A DNA stretch of 64,000 nt from DASUBV01 sp035763085 (GTDB taxonomy: Bacteria; Actinomycetota; Actinomycetes; Streptosporangiales; Streptosporangiaceae). The DNA lies in the NCBI GenBank assembly GCA_035763085.1, contig DASUBV010000290.1, positions 22,404 to 86,403 of the forward strand, given 5' to 3'. The notes below the pieces were generated by a model. The model was not told the DNA's origin, made no database searches, and saw only the letters and a list, made by a program, of their open reading frames with translations. The position numbers and the translations under genes are program-made. Below are positions 55,602 to 64,000 of this stretch, piece by piece; within the stretch, counting starts at the first letter, position 1, and each line of letters opens with the position of its first letter.

Positions 55602-58600
55602 ATGAGTCTGTCCGGTCTGCTCGGGGTCATCTCCGGTGACCCCGAGCTCGGTAACGCACTGGAGCATGCCGCGCTGCGCGCGGCCGGCGGCGGCGACCTG
55701 ATCGCGCCGCCCGCGCTGCGGCCGGTGCTGGCCGCGGCCCTGGCCGCGGACGAACGGTTCGTGCTGGCCGTCACCGCGACCGCGCGCGAGGCCGAGGACC
55801 TGACTGCGGCGCTGAGCTCGCTGCTGTCCCCCGAGGCGGTGGCCTACTTCCCGGCCTGGGAGACGCTGCCGCACGAGCGGCTCTCGCCCCGGTCGGACAC
55901 CTCGGGCCAGCGGCTGGCCGTGCTGCGCCGGCTGGCCCACCCCGACCCGTCTGACCCGCGGACCGGGCCGCTGCGCGCGGTGGCCGCCCCGGTGCGCAGC
56001 CTGCTGCAGCCGATGCCGGCCGGCCTGGGCGACCTGGAGCCGGTCAGCCTGGCACCGGGCCAGGAAGCCGACCTGGAGGAGGTCGTCAGCCGCCTGGTCG
56101 AGATCGGCTACGCGCGGGCCGAGCTCGTCGAAAAGCGCGGTGAGCTGGCCGTCCGGGGCGGGATCCTGGACGTGTTCCCGCCGACCGAGGAGCATCCGCT
56201 GCGGGTGGACTTCTTCGGCGACGAGGTCGAGGAGGTCCGCTACTTCAAGGTCACCGACCAGCGCAGCCAGGAGATCGCCGAGGACGGGCTGTGGGCACCG
56301 CCCTGCCGGGAGCTGCTGCTGACGCCGGGCGTGCGGGCCCGCGCCAAGGAGCTCGCGGCCGAGTGGCCCGGGCTCGGCGAGGTGCTCAGCAAGCTGGCCG
56401 ACGGCATCACGGTCGAGGGCATGGAGGCCTTCTCGCCCACGCTGTGCGACCGGATGGAACTGCTGCTGGACTACATCCCGGAGGACGGCGTCGTGGCCGT
56501 CTGCGACCCCGAGCGGATCCGGGCCCGCGCCGCCGACCTGGTCGCGACGAGCCAGGAGTTCCTGGAGGCGTCCTGGGTCAGCGCTGCGGCGGGCGGGCAG
56601 GTCCCGGTGGACCTGGGCGGAGCGGCGTTCCGGGCCATCACCGAGATCCGCTCGTCCGCGGCGGGCCTGGGCATCCCCTGGTGGACCATCACTCCGTTCG
56701 CGGCCGCCCCGGCCGCGGACGCTGCCGCCGGGGACGGCCCGGCGGACATCAGCGAGCCGGGCGAGGCCGGCGACGGGCGACCCTCGTTCCGAATAACGGC
56801 GGAGCCGGCCGAGGCCTACCGGGGCGACACCAGCCGGGTGCTGGCGGACGTGCGCCGGTGGGTGTCGGATCAGTGGCGGGTGGTGCTGGTCACCGAGGGC
56901 CACGGGCCGGCCCAGCGGCTGGCCGAGCTACTGCGCGCCGACGGGCTCGGCGTGCACGACTCGGCCGAGGACCTGCCGGATGCGCCGGCGCCGGGCCTGG
57001 CCAGCGTGGCCACGGGCCTGCTGGAGTCGGGGTTCGTGTGGCCGTCGGTCCGGCTGGCGGTGCTGGCCGAGGCGGACATGGCCGGGCAGCGCCCGGGCGC
57101 CCGGCAGGCGCGGCGGATGCCCAGCCGCCGCCGGGGCGGCATCGACCCGCTGCAGCTCACCCCCGGCGACTACATCGTGCACGAGCAGCACGGCGTCGGC
57201 CGGTACCTGGAGATGACCAGCCGCACCGTCCAGGGCGCGACCCGCGATTACCTGGTGATCGAGTACGCGCCGAGCAAGCGCGGCCAGCCGCCGGACCGGC
57301 TGTACCTGCCTACCGACCAGCTGGACGAGGTGACTCGCTACTCCGGCGGCGAGGCGCCCGCGCTGCACCGGCTGGGCGGCGCCGACTGGGCCAAGGCCAA
57401 GGGCCGGGCCCGCAAGGCGGTCCGGGACATCGCGGCCGGCCTGATCCGGCTGTACCAGGCCCGGATGGCCTCGCCGGGGCACGCGTTCGCCCCAGACACG
57501 CCGTGGCAGCGCGAGCTGGAGGACGCCTTCCCCTACGTGGAGACGCCCGACCAGCTCGCGGCCGTCGACGAGGTCAAGTCGGACATGGAGAAGCCGGTGC
57601 CGATGGACCGGCTGATCTGCGGTGACGTGGGCTACGGGAAGACCGAGATCGCGGTCCGGGCGGCGTTCAAGGCGGTGCAGGACGGCAAGCAGGTGGCCGT
57701 GCTGGCCCCGACGACCCTGCTGGCGGCCCAGCACTTCGCCACCTTCAGCGAGCGGTACGCGCCGTTCCCGGTCGTGCTCCGGCCACTGTCGCGGTTCCAG
57801 AGCGACCGGGAGGTCGCCGAGACGCTGGCGGGCCTGGCCGACGGCAAGGTGGACATGGTGATCGGCACCCACCGGCTGCTGTCCCCCGAGACCCGCTTCG
57901 ACAAGCTCGGCCTGGTGATCATCGACGAGGAGCAGCGGTTCGGGGTTGAGCAGAAGGAGTACCTCAAGCAGCTGCGGACCGAGGTGGACGTGCTGGCCAT
58001 GTCCGCCACCCCGATCCCGCGCACCCTGGAGATGGGTATCTCGGGGATCCGCGAGATGTCCACCATCCTGACCCCGCCCGAGGAGCGGCATCCGGTGCTG
58101 ACCTCCGTCGGCCCCTACGACGAGAAGCAGATCGCGGCCGCGATCCGGCGCGAGCTGCTGCGCGACGGCCAGGCCTTCTTCGTGCATAACCGGGTGTCCT
58201 CGATCAACAAGGTCGCGGCCCGGATCGCCGAGCTGGTGCCGGAGGCGCGGGTCGGGGTCGGCCACGGGCAGATGAACGAGCACACCCTCGAGAAGATCAT
58301 GAGCCAGTTCGTGGAGCGGGAGTTCGACGTCCTGGTGGCGACCACGATCGTGGAGTCGGGCCTGGACATCCCGAACGCGAACACGCTGATCGTGGACCGG
58401 GCCGATGCCTATGGGCTGCCGGCCCTGCACCAGCTCCGCGGCCGGGTGGGGCGCAGCTCGGAGCGCGGTTACGCCTACTTCCTGTACCCGCCGGAGAAGC
58501 CGCTGACCGAGACGGCGCACGAGCGGCTGTCCACGCTGCAGCAGCACACCGGGGTCGGCGCGGGGATGCACATCGCCCTGAAGGACCTGGAGATCCGCGG

Positions 58601-59252
58601 CGCGGGCAACCTGCTGGGCGGCGAGCAGTCCGGGCACGTCGCGGCGGTCGGCTTCGACCTGTACGTGAAGATGATCGGCGAGGCGGTCCGCGAGCTGCGC
58701 GGGGACGGGCCGGCGGAGCGGGCCGAGGTCCGCATCGAGCTGCCGGTGGACGCGCACATCCCGCACGACTACGTGACGGGGGAGCGGCTCCGGCTGGAGG
58801 CCTACACCCGGATCGCGGCCATCGACACCCCAGCCGACATCACGGCCGTCCGGGAGGAGCTGACCGACCGGTTCGGGCCGGTCCCGGACCAGGTGGAGAG
58901 CCTGCTGACGGTGGCCAGGCTGCGGGCGCTGGCGCGCCGGGCCGGGCTGACCGACATTACGATCCAGGGGAACCACATCCGGTTCTCGCCGGTGGAACTG
59001 CCCGATTCCAAGCAGGTCCGGGTGCAGCGGCTGTACCCGCGGACGCTGCTGAAGCCGGCAGTGCGTACCATGCTCGTACCGGTGCCGAGGGGAGCCCCCG
59101 GCACGCGCGCAGGGTCGGGCAGCGCGCGGGCAGGTACCGGGCAGACTGTGTCACTCGGCGCCCCGCCGCTGCGCGACACCGACCTGCTCGCCTGGTGCGA
59201 GGAGCTGATCGAGTCGGTGCTCGGCGACGCGGCCGCCGAGCCGAAGGCATAA
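55602..59252 (+). CDS. mfd: Transcription-repair coupling factor Mfd
   Basis: DNA translocase of 1216 residues that removes stalled RNA polymerase and recruits UvrA. The UvrB-homology modules are in the first 450 residues. The RNA-polymerase-interaction domain begins near DYIVHEQHGVGRYLEM. The helicase motifs follow: CGDVGYGKTEIA (Walker A), IIDEEQRFGVEQKEYL (DEEQ box), SATPIPRT, and the TRG-type ending LHQLRGRVGRSSERG. The C-terminal regulatory domain is complete. ATG 55602 follows TAAGGA; an upstream in-frame extension is not family-like. An Ala/Gly/Pro-rich insert lies near 365-390. Confidence 0.96.
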   Translation: MSLSGLLGVISGDPELGNALEHAALRAAGGGDLIAPPALRPVLAAALAADERFVLAVTATAREAEDLTAALSSLLSPEAVAYFPAWETLPHERLSPRSDTSGQRLAVLRRLAHPDPSDPRTGPLRAVAAPVRSLLQPMPAGLGDLEPVSLAPGQEADLEEVVSRLVEIGYARAELVEKRGELAVRGGILDVFPPTEEHPLRVDFFGDEVEEVRYFKVTDQRSQEIAEDGLWAPPCRELLLTPGVRARAKELAAEWPGLGEVLSKLADGITVEGMEAFSPTLCDRMELLLDYIPEDGVVAVCDPERIRARAADLVATSQEFLEASWVSAAAGGQVPVDLGGAAFRAITEIRSSAAGLGIPWWTITPFAAAPAADAAAGDGPADISEPGEAGDGRPSFRITAEPAEAYRGDTSRVLADVRRWVSDQWRVVLVTEGHGPAQRLAELLRADGLGVHDSAEDLPDAPAPGLASVATGLLESGFVWPSVRLAVLAEADMAGQRPGARQARRMPSRRRGGIDPLQLTPGDYIVHEQHGVGRYLEMTSRTVQGATRDYLVIEYAPSKRGQPPDRLYLPTDQLDEVTRYSGGEAPALHRLGGADWAKAKGRARKAVRDIAAGLIRLYQARMASPGHAFAPDTPWQRELEDAFPYVETPDQLAAVDEVKSDMEKPVPMDRLICGDVGYGKTEIAVRAAFKAVQDGKQVAVLAPTTLLAAQHFATFSERYAPFPVVLRPLSRFQSDREVAETLAGLADGKVDMVIGTHRLLSPETRFDKLGLVIIDEEQRFGVEQKEYLKQLRTEVDVLAMSATPIPRTLEMGISGIREMSTILTPPEERHPVLTSVGPYDEKQIAAAIRRELLRDGQAFFVHNRVSSINKVAARIAELVPEARVGVGHGQMNEHTLEKIMSQFVEREFDVLVATTIVESGLDIPNANTLIVDRADAYGLPALHQLRGRVGRSSERGYAYFLYPPEKPLTETAHERLSTLQQHTGVGAGMHIALKDLEIRGAGNLLGGEQSGHVAAVGFDLYVKMIGEAVRELRGDGPAERAEVRIELPVDAHIPHDYVTGERLRLEAYTRIAAIDTPADITAVREELTDRFGPVPDQVESLLTVARLRALARRAGLTDITIQGNHIRFSPVELPDSKQVRVQRLYPRTLLKPAVRTMLVPVPRGAPGTRAGSGSARAGTGQTVSLGAPPLRDTDLLAWCEELIESVLGDAAAEPKA

Positions 59253-59267
59253 GGCGAGGAGAGCACT

Positions 59268-59954
59268 GTGAGGACGCGCACCTCGATGCGGCTGGCCGCG
59301 GCGGTGGCTGTCGGCGGCCTGGCGCTGGCCGCCTGCGGCGGGCCGGTCAAGATGGGCGCCGCTGCGACCACCGGCCAGCAGCGGATCAGCACGGCCACGC
59401 TGACCAATGAGGTGGCCAACCTGAACGCTGCCTATCAGGCCAACACCAAGAAGGGCGTCAAGCCGCAGCGGCCCGTCGGGCAGGTGCCGCAGCAGGTGCT
59501 CACCTGGCTGATCACCTTCAGCATCTACAACGAGCTGGCCCGGCTGCACGGCATCAGCGTCACGCCGACCGCGGTCCAGAACCAGCTGACCCAGCTGAGC
59601 ACGCAGGCCAAGCAGCAGTCCCTGACGGTCAAGACGTATGTCTCGGCGGCCGGCGCGGTGCCGCCCGACCTGCTGCCGCAGCTCGGCCGGTACTTCGCGA
59701 TCCTGACGGCGTTCGAGGCCCGCCTGGACGGCGGGACCCAGCCGACCGGGCAGGCCGCGCAGCAGGCCCTGCAGACGCGCATCGCGCACGCCCAGTGCCT
59801 GGCGGCCAAGAACCTGGACGTCAAGGTGAACCCGCAGTACGGCCAGTTCGACTACGCCACCTACTCGGTGGTCCCGGCCGCCAGCAAGCTGGCTGCCGCC
59901 TCCTCGCCGTCGCCCAAGCCGAGCGCCAAGCCCCGGCTGACCCCGCCCTGCTGA
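59268..59954 (+). CDS. SurA-like lipoprotein
   Basis: Lipoprotein of 228 residues. The signal MRTRTSMRLAAAVAVGGLAL ends at the lipobox LAAC (Cys24). A helical N-terminal domain (IAT-like TATLTNEVANLNAAYQ, then VLTWLITFSIYNELARLHGI) resembles the SurA N-terminal chaperone domain. No PPIase domain is present. A Ser/Pro/Lys-rich tail ends the protein. Conserved between mfd and mazG in streptomycetes. Probably assists folding of exported proteins (inference). Confidence 0.8.
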   Translation: MRTRTSMRLAAAVAVGGLALAACGGPVKMGAAATTGQQRISTATLTNEVANLNAAYQANTKKGVKPQRPVGQVPQQVLTWLITFSIYNELARLHGISVTPTAVQNQLTQLSTQAKQQSLTVKTYVSAAGAVPPDLLPQLGRYFAILTAFEARLDGGTQPTGQAAQQALQTRIAHAQCLAAKNLDVKVNPQYGQFDYATYSVVPAASKLAAASSPSPKPSAKPRLTPPC

Positions 59955-59956
59955 CC

Positions 59957-60643
59957 GTGCCCGCGGCAGCTAGTTCCGGCAGCCCGGCGGGGCAGGCGCC
60001 TGGCGCGCGGCTGCTCGCGCTGGTCGAGGTGATGGACCGGCTGCGGGCCGGCTGCCCGTGGGACGCCAAGCAGACGCACGAGACGCTGGCCCCGTTCCTG
60101 CAGGAGGAGACCTACGAGGCGCTGGAGGCGCTGGACAGCGGGGACCCGGACGCCATCCGCGAGGAGCTCGGCGACGTCCTGCTCCAGGTCGTCTTCCATG
60201 CCCGGGTGGCGGCTGAGCGGGACGACGGCACGGGCTACACGATCGACGACGTGGCCGACGGCATCATCGACAAGCTGACCCGGCGGCACCCGCATGTCTT
60301 CGGCGACGTGACGGTGTCCGGGGCCGACGAGGTCAAGACCAACTGGGACGCGATCAAGGCCGCGGAGCGCCAGGCGGCCGGCAACGGGCCGGGCTCGGTG
60401 CTGGACGGCGTGCCGGCCGGCCAGCCGGCCCTGTCGCTGGCGGCGGCCCTGCAGCGGCGGGCCGGGCGGGCGGGCGGGCCGCAGGCCCTCGCGGACGATC
60501 ACCGGGTGAGTGAGATCGGCGCCGAGCTGTTCGCGCTGGTGGCCAGGGCGCAGGCCGAGGGCCTGGACCCCGAGCGCGAGCTGCGCCTGGCCGCCCGGGC
60601 CTACCGCGACCAGGTGCGCGCCTGGGAGACAGACAGCCGGTAA
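59957..60643 (+). CDS. mazG: Nucleoside triphosphate pyrophosphohydrolase MazG
   Basis: Protein of 228 residues that hydrolyses NTPs to NMP and pyrophosphate. The N-terminal MazG domain is complete: MDRLRAGCPWDAKQTHETL, the EEExxE-type metal site in QEETYEALEALDSGD and IREELGDVLLQVVFH. The C-terminal domain is shortened, and where other actinobacterial MazG proteins have a second EE...E..D motif it reads VSEIGAELFALVARA. GTG start follows the lipoprotein stop by 2 bases. Activity should reside in the first domain. Confidence 0.9.
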   Translation: MPAAASSGSPAGQAPGARLLALVEVMDRLRAGCPWDAKQTHETLAPFLQEETYEALEALDSGDPDAIREELGDVLLQVVFHARVAAERDDGTGYTIDDVADGIIDKLTRRHPHVFGDVTVSGADEVKTNWDAIKAAERQAAGNGPGSVLDGVPAGQPALSLAAALQRRAGRAGGPQALADDHRVSEIGAELFALVARAQAEGLDPERELRLAARAYRDQVRAWETDSR

Positions 60644-60820
60644 CGGCGTGACCGCGGGAGCCGGCCGGCGTGGCCGCGGCCCGCAGGGCCCGCCGGTGCG
60701 GCCGGCCGGGCGCCCGGTGCGGGCGGTAGCGGCGTGGCCTGTGCAGTCGCCGGGGGCTCCTCGACTAGGCTCGCGGATATATAGCTGTGCACTTCCCCCC
60801 GGTATCAGGAGCTTGTAACT

Positions 60821-62104
60821 GTGGCCTCCATCGAAGGCATATTCGCCAGGCAGATTCTCGACTCGCGCGGCAATCCGACGGTCGAGGTAGAGGTAGTTCT
60901 CGACGACGGCAGCCTGGGCCGGGCCGCCGTGCCGAGCGGGGCGTCCACCGGCGCCTTCGAGGTGATCGAGCTGCGGGACGGCGGCGAGCCGTACGGCGGG
61001 AAGGCGGTCACCCGCGCCGTCCAGGCCGTGATCGACGAGATCCAGCCGGAGCTGCTCGGCTACGACGCCGACGACCAGCGCCTGGTCGACCAGGAGCTGA
61101 TTGACCTGGACCGGACGCCGGACAAGTCCCGGCTCGGCGCCAACGCCATCCTGGGCGTCAGCCTGGCCGTGGCCAGGGCCGCTGCCGAGTCATCTGGCCT
61201 GCCCCTGTTCCGCTACCTCGGCGGCCCCAACGCCCACGTGCTGCCCGTGCCCATGATGAACATCCTCAACGGCGGGGCGCACGCCGACAGCAACGTCGAC
61301 ATCCAGGAGTTCATGATCGCGCCCGTCGGCGCGGGCACCTTCAGCGAGGCGGTGCGCTGGGGCGCCGAGACCTACCACGCGCTCAAGGCGGTGCTGCGCG
61401 AGAACGGGCTGGGCACCGGCGTCGGCGACGAGGGCGGCTTCGCCCCGGACCTGCCCAGCAACGCCAAGGCGCTGGACCTGATTGTCACGGCCATCCAGAA
61501 GGCGGGCCTGACCCCCGGCCAGGACGTGGCGCTGGCGATCGACGCGGCGGCCAGCGAGTTCTCCTCCGACGGCGGCTACGCCTTCGAGGGCGGCAAGCTG
61601 ACCTCGGCCGAGCTGACCAGCATCTACGCGAGCTGGCTGGACAGTTACCCGATCGTCTCGCTGGAGGACCCGCTGGGCGAGGAGGACTGGGACGGCTGGC
61701 GGGAGCTGGCCGCCGCTCTGGGCGACCGGGTGCAGGTGGTCGGGGACGACATTTTCGTGACCAACCCGCAGCGGATCAGGCGCGGTATCGCGGAGAAGTC
61801 GGCCAACGCGCTGCTGGTCAAGGTCAACCAGATCGGGACGCTGACCGAGACCCTGGACGCCGTGGCGCTGGCGCACCGCAGCGGCTTCGCGTGCATGATC
61901 AGCCACCGGTCCGGCGAGACCGAGGACACCACGATCTCGGACCTGGCCGTGGCGGTGAACTGCGGCCAGATGAAGAGCGGTGCCCCGGCCCGCTCCGAGC
62001 GGGTGGCCAAGTACAACCAGCTGCTCCGGATCGAGGAGATGCTGGGCGACGCGGCCGCCTACGCCGGGCGGTCGGCGTTCCCGCGGACGCCCGGCGGCAA
62101 ATGA
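60821..62104 (+). CDS. eno: Enolase
   Basis: Glycolytic enolase of 427 residues, 2-phosphoglycerate to phosphoenolpyruvate. IEGIFARQILDSRGNPTVEV and the SGASTG loop open the protein; the metal ligands lie in ALAIDAAASEF, VSLEDPLGEEDW and VVGDDIFVTN; the signature LLVKVNQIGTLTETLDA holds the catalytic Lys region. GTG start with CAGGAG upstream. Its stop overlaps ftsB (ATGA). The upstream 177-base gap has an A+T-rich GGATATATAGCTGTG element, probably its promoter. Confidence 0.97.
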   Translation: MASIEGIFARQILDSRGNPTVEVEVVLDDGSLGRAAVPSGASTGAFEVIELRDGGEPYGGKAVTRAVQAVIDEIQPELLGYDADDQRLVDQELIDLDRTPDKSRLGANAILGVSLAVARAAAESSGLPLFRYLGGPNAHVLPVPMMNILNGGAHADSNVDIQEFMIAPVGAGTFSEAVRWGAETYHALKAVLRENGLGTGVGDEGGFAPDLPSNAKALDLIVTAIQKAGLTPGQDVALAIDAAASEFSSDGGYAFEGGKLTSAELTSIYASWLDSYPIVSLEDPLGEEDWDGWRELAAALGDRVQVVGDDIFVTNPQRIRRGIAEKSANALLVKVNQIGTLTETLDAVALAHRSGFACMISHRSGETEDTTISDLAVAVNCGQMKSGAPARSERVAKYNQLLRIEEMLGDAAAYAGRSAFPRTPGGK

Positions 62105-62541
62105 CGCGACAGCAGGTACCCGACCCGCGCGTGCGGCCCCGGTTCACCAGCCGGGCCGCCGTGCTCGTCGTGGTTGTCTGCGCGATCGCGCTGAGCCTGG
62201 CCTACCCGGTGCGCGAGTACCTGGCCCAGCTGCGCCAGATCGATCAGCTGAAGGCGCAGCAGTCCCAGATCACCGCCCAGCTGCGGCAGCTGCGGGAGCA
62301 GCGCCGCGAGCTGGCCAGCCCGGCCTACGTGGAACAGCAGGCGCGGGACCGGCTGCACATGTGCATGCCAGCGGAGACCTGCTACGTGATCATCAGCGGC
62401 ACCAAGCGGTCGGCCAGGGCCCCGCACGGGCCCGTCGCGGTCACGCCGTGGTACGGGCGGCTGTGGTCATCGGTGCAGCAGGCCGACAAGGTTCAGCAGG
62501 CCGGCAACCTCCGCCAGGCGGACAAGGTAAAGAGCAAGTGA
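62101..62541 (+). CDS. FtsB/DivIC-family septum formation protein
   Basis: Protein of 146 residues with a short basic cytoplasmic part, one transmembrane helix (about 19-38) and a Leu/Gln/Arg coiled coil (LRQIDQLKAQQSQITAQLRQ...). The end has the conserved YVEQQARDRLHMCMPAETCYV segment. This is the topology of FtsB/DivIC, which bridges FtsQ and FtsL in the divisome. Translation is coupled to eno by ATGA and to DUF501 by GTGA. Confidence 0.88.
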   Translation: MTRQQVPDPRVRPRFTSRAAVLVVVVCAIALSLAYPVREYLAQLRQIDQLKAQQSQITAQLRQLREQRRELASPAYVEQQARDRLHMCMPAETCYVIISGTKRSARAPHGPVAVTPWYGRLWSSVQQADKVQQAGNLRQADKVKSK

Positions 62542-63149
62542 CCAGCCCTGACGGGCGTGACCTGGCCGTGGTGGCCCGGCAGCTGGGCCGCGTGCCGCGC
62601 GGGGTGGCAGCCATCGCGCACCGCTGCCCGTGCGGCCTTCCCGATGTGGTGGAGACCGCGCCGCGGCTGCCCGACGGCACGCCGTTCCCCACGCTGTACT
62701 ACCTCACCTGCCCGAAGGCGGCGGCTGCCATCAGCCGCCTGGAGGCGAGCGGGGTGATGCGGGAGATGACAGCCCGGATCGCCGCCGATCCGGACCTGCG
62801 GCGCGGTTACCAGGCCGCGCACGAGGACTACCTGGCCCGGCGGGAGGCGGCCGCCCGCTCGGCCGCCGTGGAGCCGCTGCCGGCCAAGGCCATCAGCGCC
62901 GGCGGGATGCCGGACCGGGTCAAGTGCCTGCACGCCCTGGCAGCCCACGAGCTGGCCGTGCCGGGCGCCAATCCGCTCGGCCGCGAGGCGCTGGCGGCGG
63001 CCGGGTCCTGGTGGCTGCCGGGGCGCTGCGTGCCGGCTGAGGGTGAGCCGGGCAAGGGCGGGCCGGGCGTGCCAGGTGCCAGCGGGCCGGGCGTGCCGGG
63101 CGAGGATGTGGCTGCGGAAGGGGAAGACGATGACGACCGGACCGGCTGA
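62538..63149 (+). CDS. DUF501 protein
   Basis: Protein of 203 residues. The DUF501 core covers about 5-165: VARQLGRVPRGVAAIAHRCP with CGLPDVVETAPRL, PFPTLYYLTCPKA, and PDRVKCLHALAAHELAVP. Cys and His residues (HRCPC, CLHALAAHELA) could bind a metal. The acidic Gly/Pro-rich tail has an imperfect repeat GPGVPG. Always found between ftsB and ppx in actinobacteria, yet of unknown function. Its stop lies within the first codons of ppx. Confidence 0.88.
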   Translation: MTSPDGRDLAVVARQLGRVPRGVAAIAHRCPCGLPDVVETAPRLPDGTPFPTLYYLTCPKAAAAISRLEASGVMREMTARIAADPDLRRGYQAAHEDYLARREAAARSAAVEPLPAKAISAGGMPDRVKCLHALAAHELAVPGANPLGREALAAAGSWWLPGRCVPAEGEPGKGGPGVPGASGPGVPGEDVAAEGEDDDDRTG

Positions 63150-64000
63150 GGGCGGCCCGGCCCGTGACTCTGCGGGCGGCGCGGCGGGTGACCCGGCGGG
63201 CGGCGCGGCGGCCGGGCTGGCCAGCCGTGCCGCGGGCGCGCAGGCCGCGCTCCGTCCCGGCGCGCCCGCGCCGCCTCCCGGCGCGCGGCGCGTCGCGGCG
63301 ATTGACTGCGGCACCAACTCCCTGCGCCTCCTGATCGCCGACGTCGACCCGGCTCGCGGCGAGCTGAGGGACCTGTCGCGCCGGATGGAGATCGTCCGCC
63401 TGGGCCAGGGGGTGGACGCCACCGGGCGCATAGCGCCCGATGCGCTGGCCCGCACGCTGGGCGTGCTGCAGGAGTACGCCCGGGCCATCAGGCAGACCGG
63501 CGCCACGGCGACCCGGATGGTGGCCACCAGCGCCACCAGGGACGCGACCAACGCGGCGGAGTTCGTCAGCGGCGTCGTCGGGATTCTCGGCGTGCCGCCG
63601 GAGGTCGTCAGCGGCGCGGCGGAGGCACGCCTGTCGTTCACCGGCGCGACCACGGAGCTGGCCCGCTCGGCTGGCCGGCCGGGCGATGACCTGCCCGGCC
63701 CCTATCTGGTCATCGACATCGGCGGCGGATCGACCGAGTTCGTGGTGGGCGGCCGCGGCCACGCCGCGGCCGGCCCTGCCGCGGCCCGCCCCGCCGAGAC
63801 CAGCGCCGCCGTGCCCGGCCCGGGGCCCGGTCCTGGCTCAGGGTCCGGGCCTGGCCCGCAGCCCGAGCTGCGCGCGATCTCGATGGACATCGGCTGCGTC
63901 CGGATGACCGAGCGGCACCTGCACCACGACCCGCCTACCGAGGCCGAGGTGGCCGCGGCCACCGCCGACATCGCCGCGGCTATCGACGCGGCGGCGCACG
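63130..64000 (+). CDS. ppx: Exopolyphosphatase/GppA family phosphatase (partial)
   Basis: The 5' part of a Ppx/GppA gene, cut by the window end; about 290 codons are visible. An Ala/Gly-rich arm (1-54) precedes VAAIDCGTNSLRLLIADVD, the first ATP-binding motif of the actin-like fold; the second, YLVIDIGGGSTEFVVGG, is near 190-206. A Gly/Pro/Ser-rich insert (about 210-245) splits the second motif from ISMDIGCVRMTERHL. GAAGGGGAAG precedes the ATG, which lies 20 bases inside DUF501. Hydrolyses polyphosphate or pppGpp. Confidence 0.9.
   Translation, partial: MTTGPAEGGPARDSAGGAAGDPAGGAAAGLASRAAGAQAALRPGAPAPPPGARRVAAIDCGTNSLRLLIADVDPARGELRDLSRRMEIVRLGQGVDATGRIAPDALARTLGVLQEYARAIRQTGATATRMVATSATRDATNAAEFVSGVVGILGVPPEVVSGAAEARLSFTGATTELARSAGRPGDDLPGPYLVIDIGGGSTEFVVGGRGHAAAGPAAARPAETSAAVPGPGPGPGSGSGPGPQPELRAISMDIGCVRMTERHLHHDPPTEAEVAAATADIAAAIDAAAH

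Noticed and set aside
56928..58976. 682-residue minus-strand frame opposite mfd
   Set aside because: Antisense to the Mfd helicase region; the Leu/Val/Gln/His-rich composition is that of a shadow frame.
60644..60820. tRNA or small RNA before eno
   Set aside because: No cloverleaf or conserved tRNA boxes; the interval holds G+C-rich sequence and a probable promoter only.

Overview
The window is one continuous stretch of a very G+C-rich actinobacterial chromosome. Codons are strongly biased to G or C at the third position, GTG starts are common, and stop/start overlaps (ATGA, GTGA) are frequent. The gene content is diagnostic for Actinomycetota: rex-hemACD-hemB, MurT/GatD, BldC, bS22, DUF501, the ResB/CcsB system and a GntR-controlled inositol cluster. 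Synteny resembles Streptomycetales/Streptosporangiales; I would not name a genus. I see no rRNA, tRNA, CRISPR array, insertion sequence or phage gene. Coding density and base composition are even, so nothing looks recently acquired.

Layout. (1) 0.1-1.4 kb: ECF sigma factor and zinc-finger anti-sigma factor. (2) 1.4-3.9 kb: sulfur cluster (thioredoxin-like protein, Cys-containing leader peptide, DUF4395, thiosulfate sulfurtransferase, DUF1416) ending in a strong hairpin. (3) 4.0-8.2 kb: phosphate ABC transporter in the order pstB-pstS-pstC-pstA, with a possible PHO box. (4) 8.2-16.5 kb: the least ordinary region. A UTRA-domain regulator is followed by two membrane proteins that look like VirD4/TraG-type ATPases with ruined nucleotide-binding motifs, then a PhzF-like enzyme, then a 1005-residue HerA/VirB4-like ATPase with intact motifs. 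(5) 16.5-26.4 kb: murT-gatD, DsrE, a small membrane protein, nitrobindin, Fur, YgfZ, proline dehydrogenase, proC, an excisionase-type HTH protein, bS22, an acyltransferase and a HAD phosphatase; many have leaderless promoters. (6) 26.6-36.7 kb: ABM-domain membrane protein, glutaredoxin, then the Rex-controlled heme operon rex-hemA-hemC-hemD-hemB, a small prim-pol protein and hemL. (7) 36.8-42.8 kb: EamA transporter, histidine phosphatase, and cytochrome c maturation genes tlpA-resB-ccsB without ccdA. (8) 43-44.7 kb: a protein with an anthrax-lethal-factor-like zinc protease domain, a small acidic partner gene, and bldC. (9) 45-52.9 kb: inositol catabolism (dehydrogenase, iolE, iolC, Cgl0159-type aldolase, iolB, iolD) and a convergent GntR regulator. 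A shared 19-bp element lies upstream of both the operon and the regulator. (10) 52.9-55.4 kb: an APS kinase fused to a degenerate ATP sulfurylase, and a methyltransferase. (11) 55.6-64 kb: mfd, SurA-like lipoprotein, mazG, eno, ftsB, DUF501 and the start of ppx, cut by the window end.

The main leads are the pseudo-ATPase/HerA set at 9.2-16.5 kb, the lethal-factor-like protease at 43 kb, the sulfur-responsive leader peptide at 2.0 kb, the candidate inositol operator pair, and a 45-bp repeat carried in frame inside gatD that resembles intergenic repeats elsewhere in the window.
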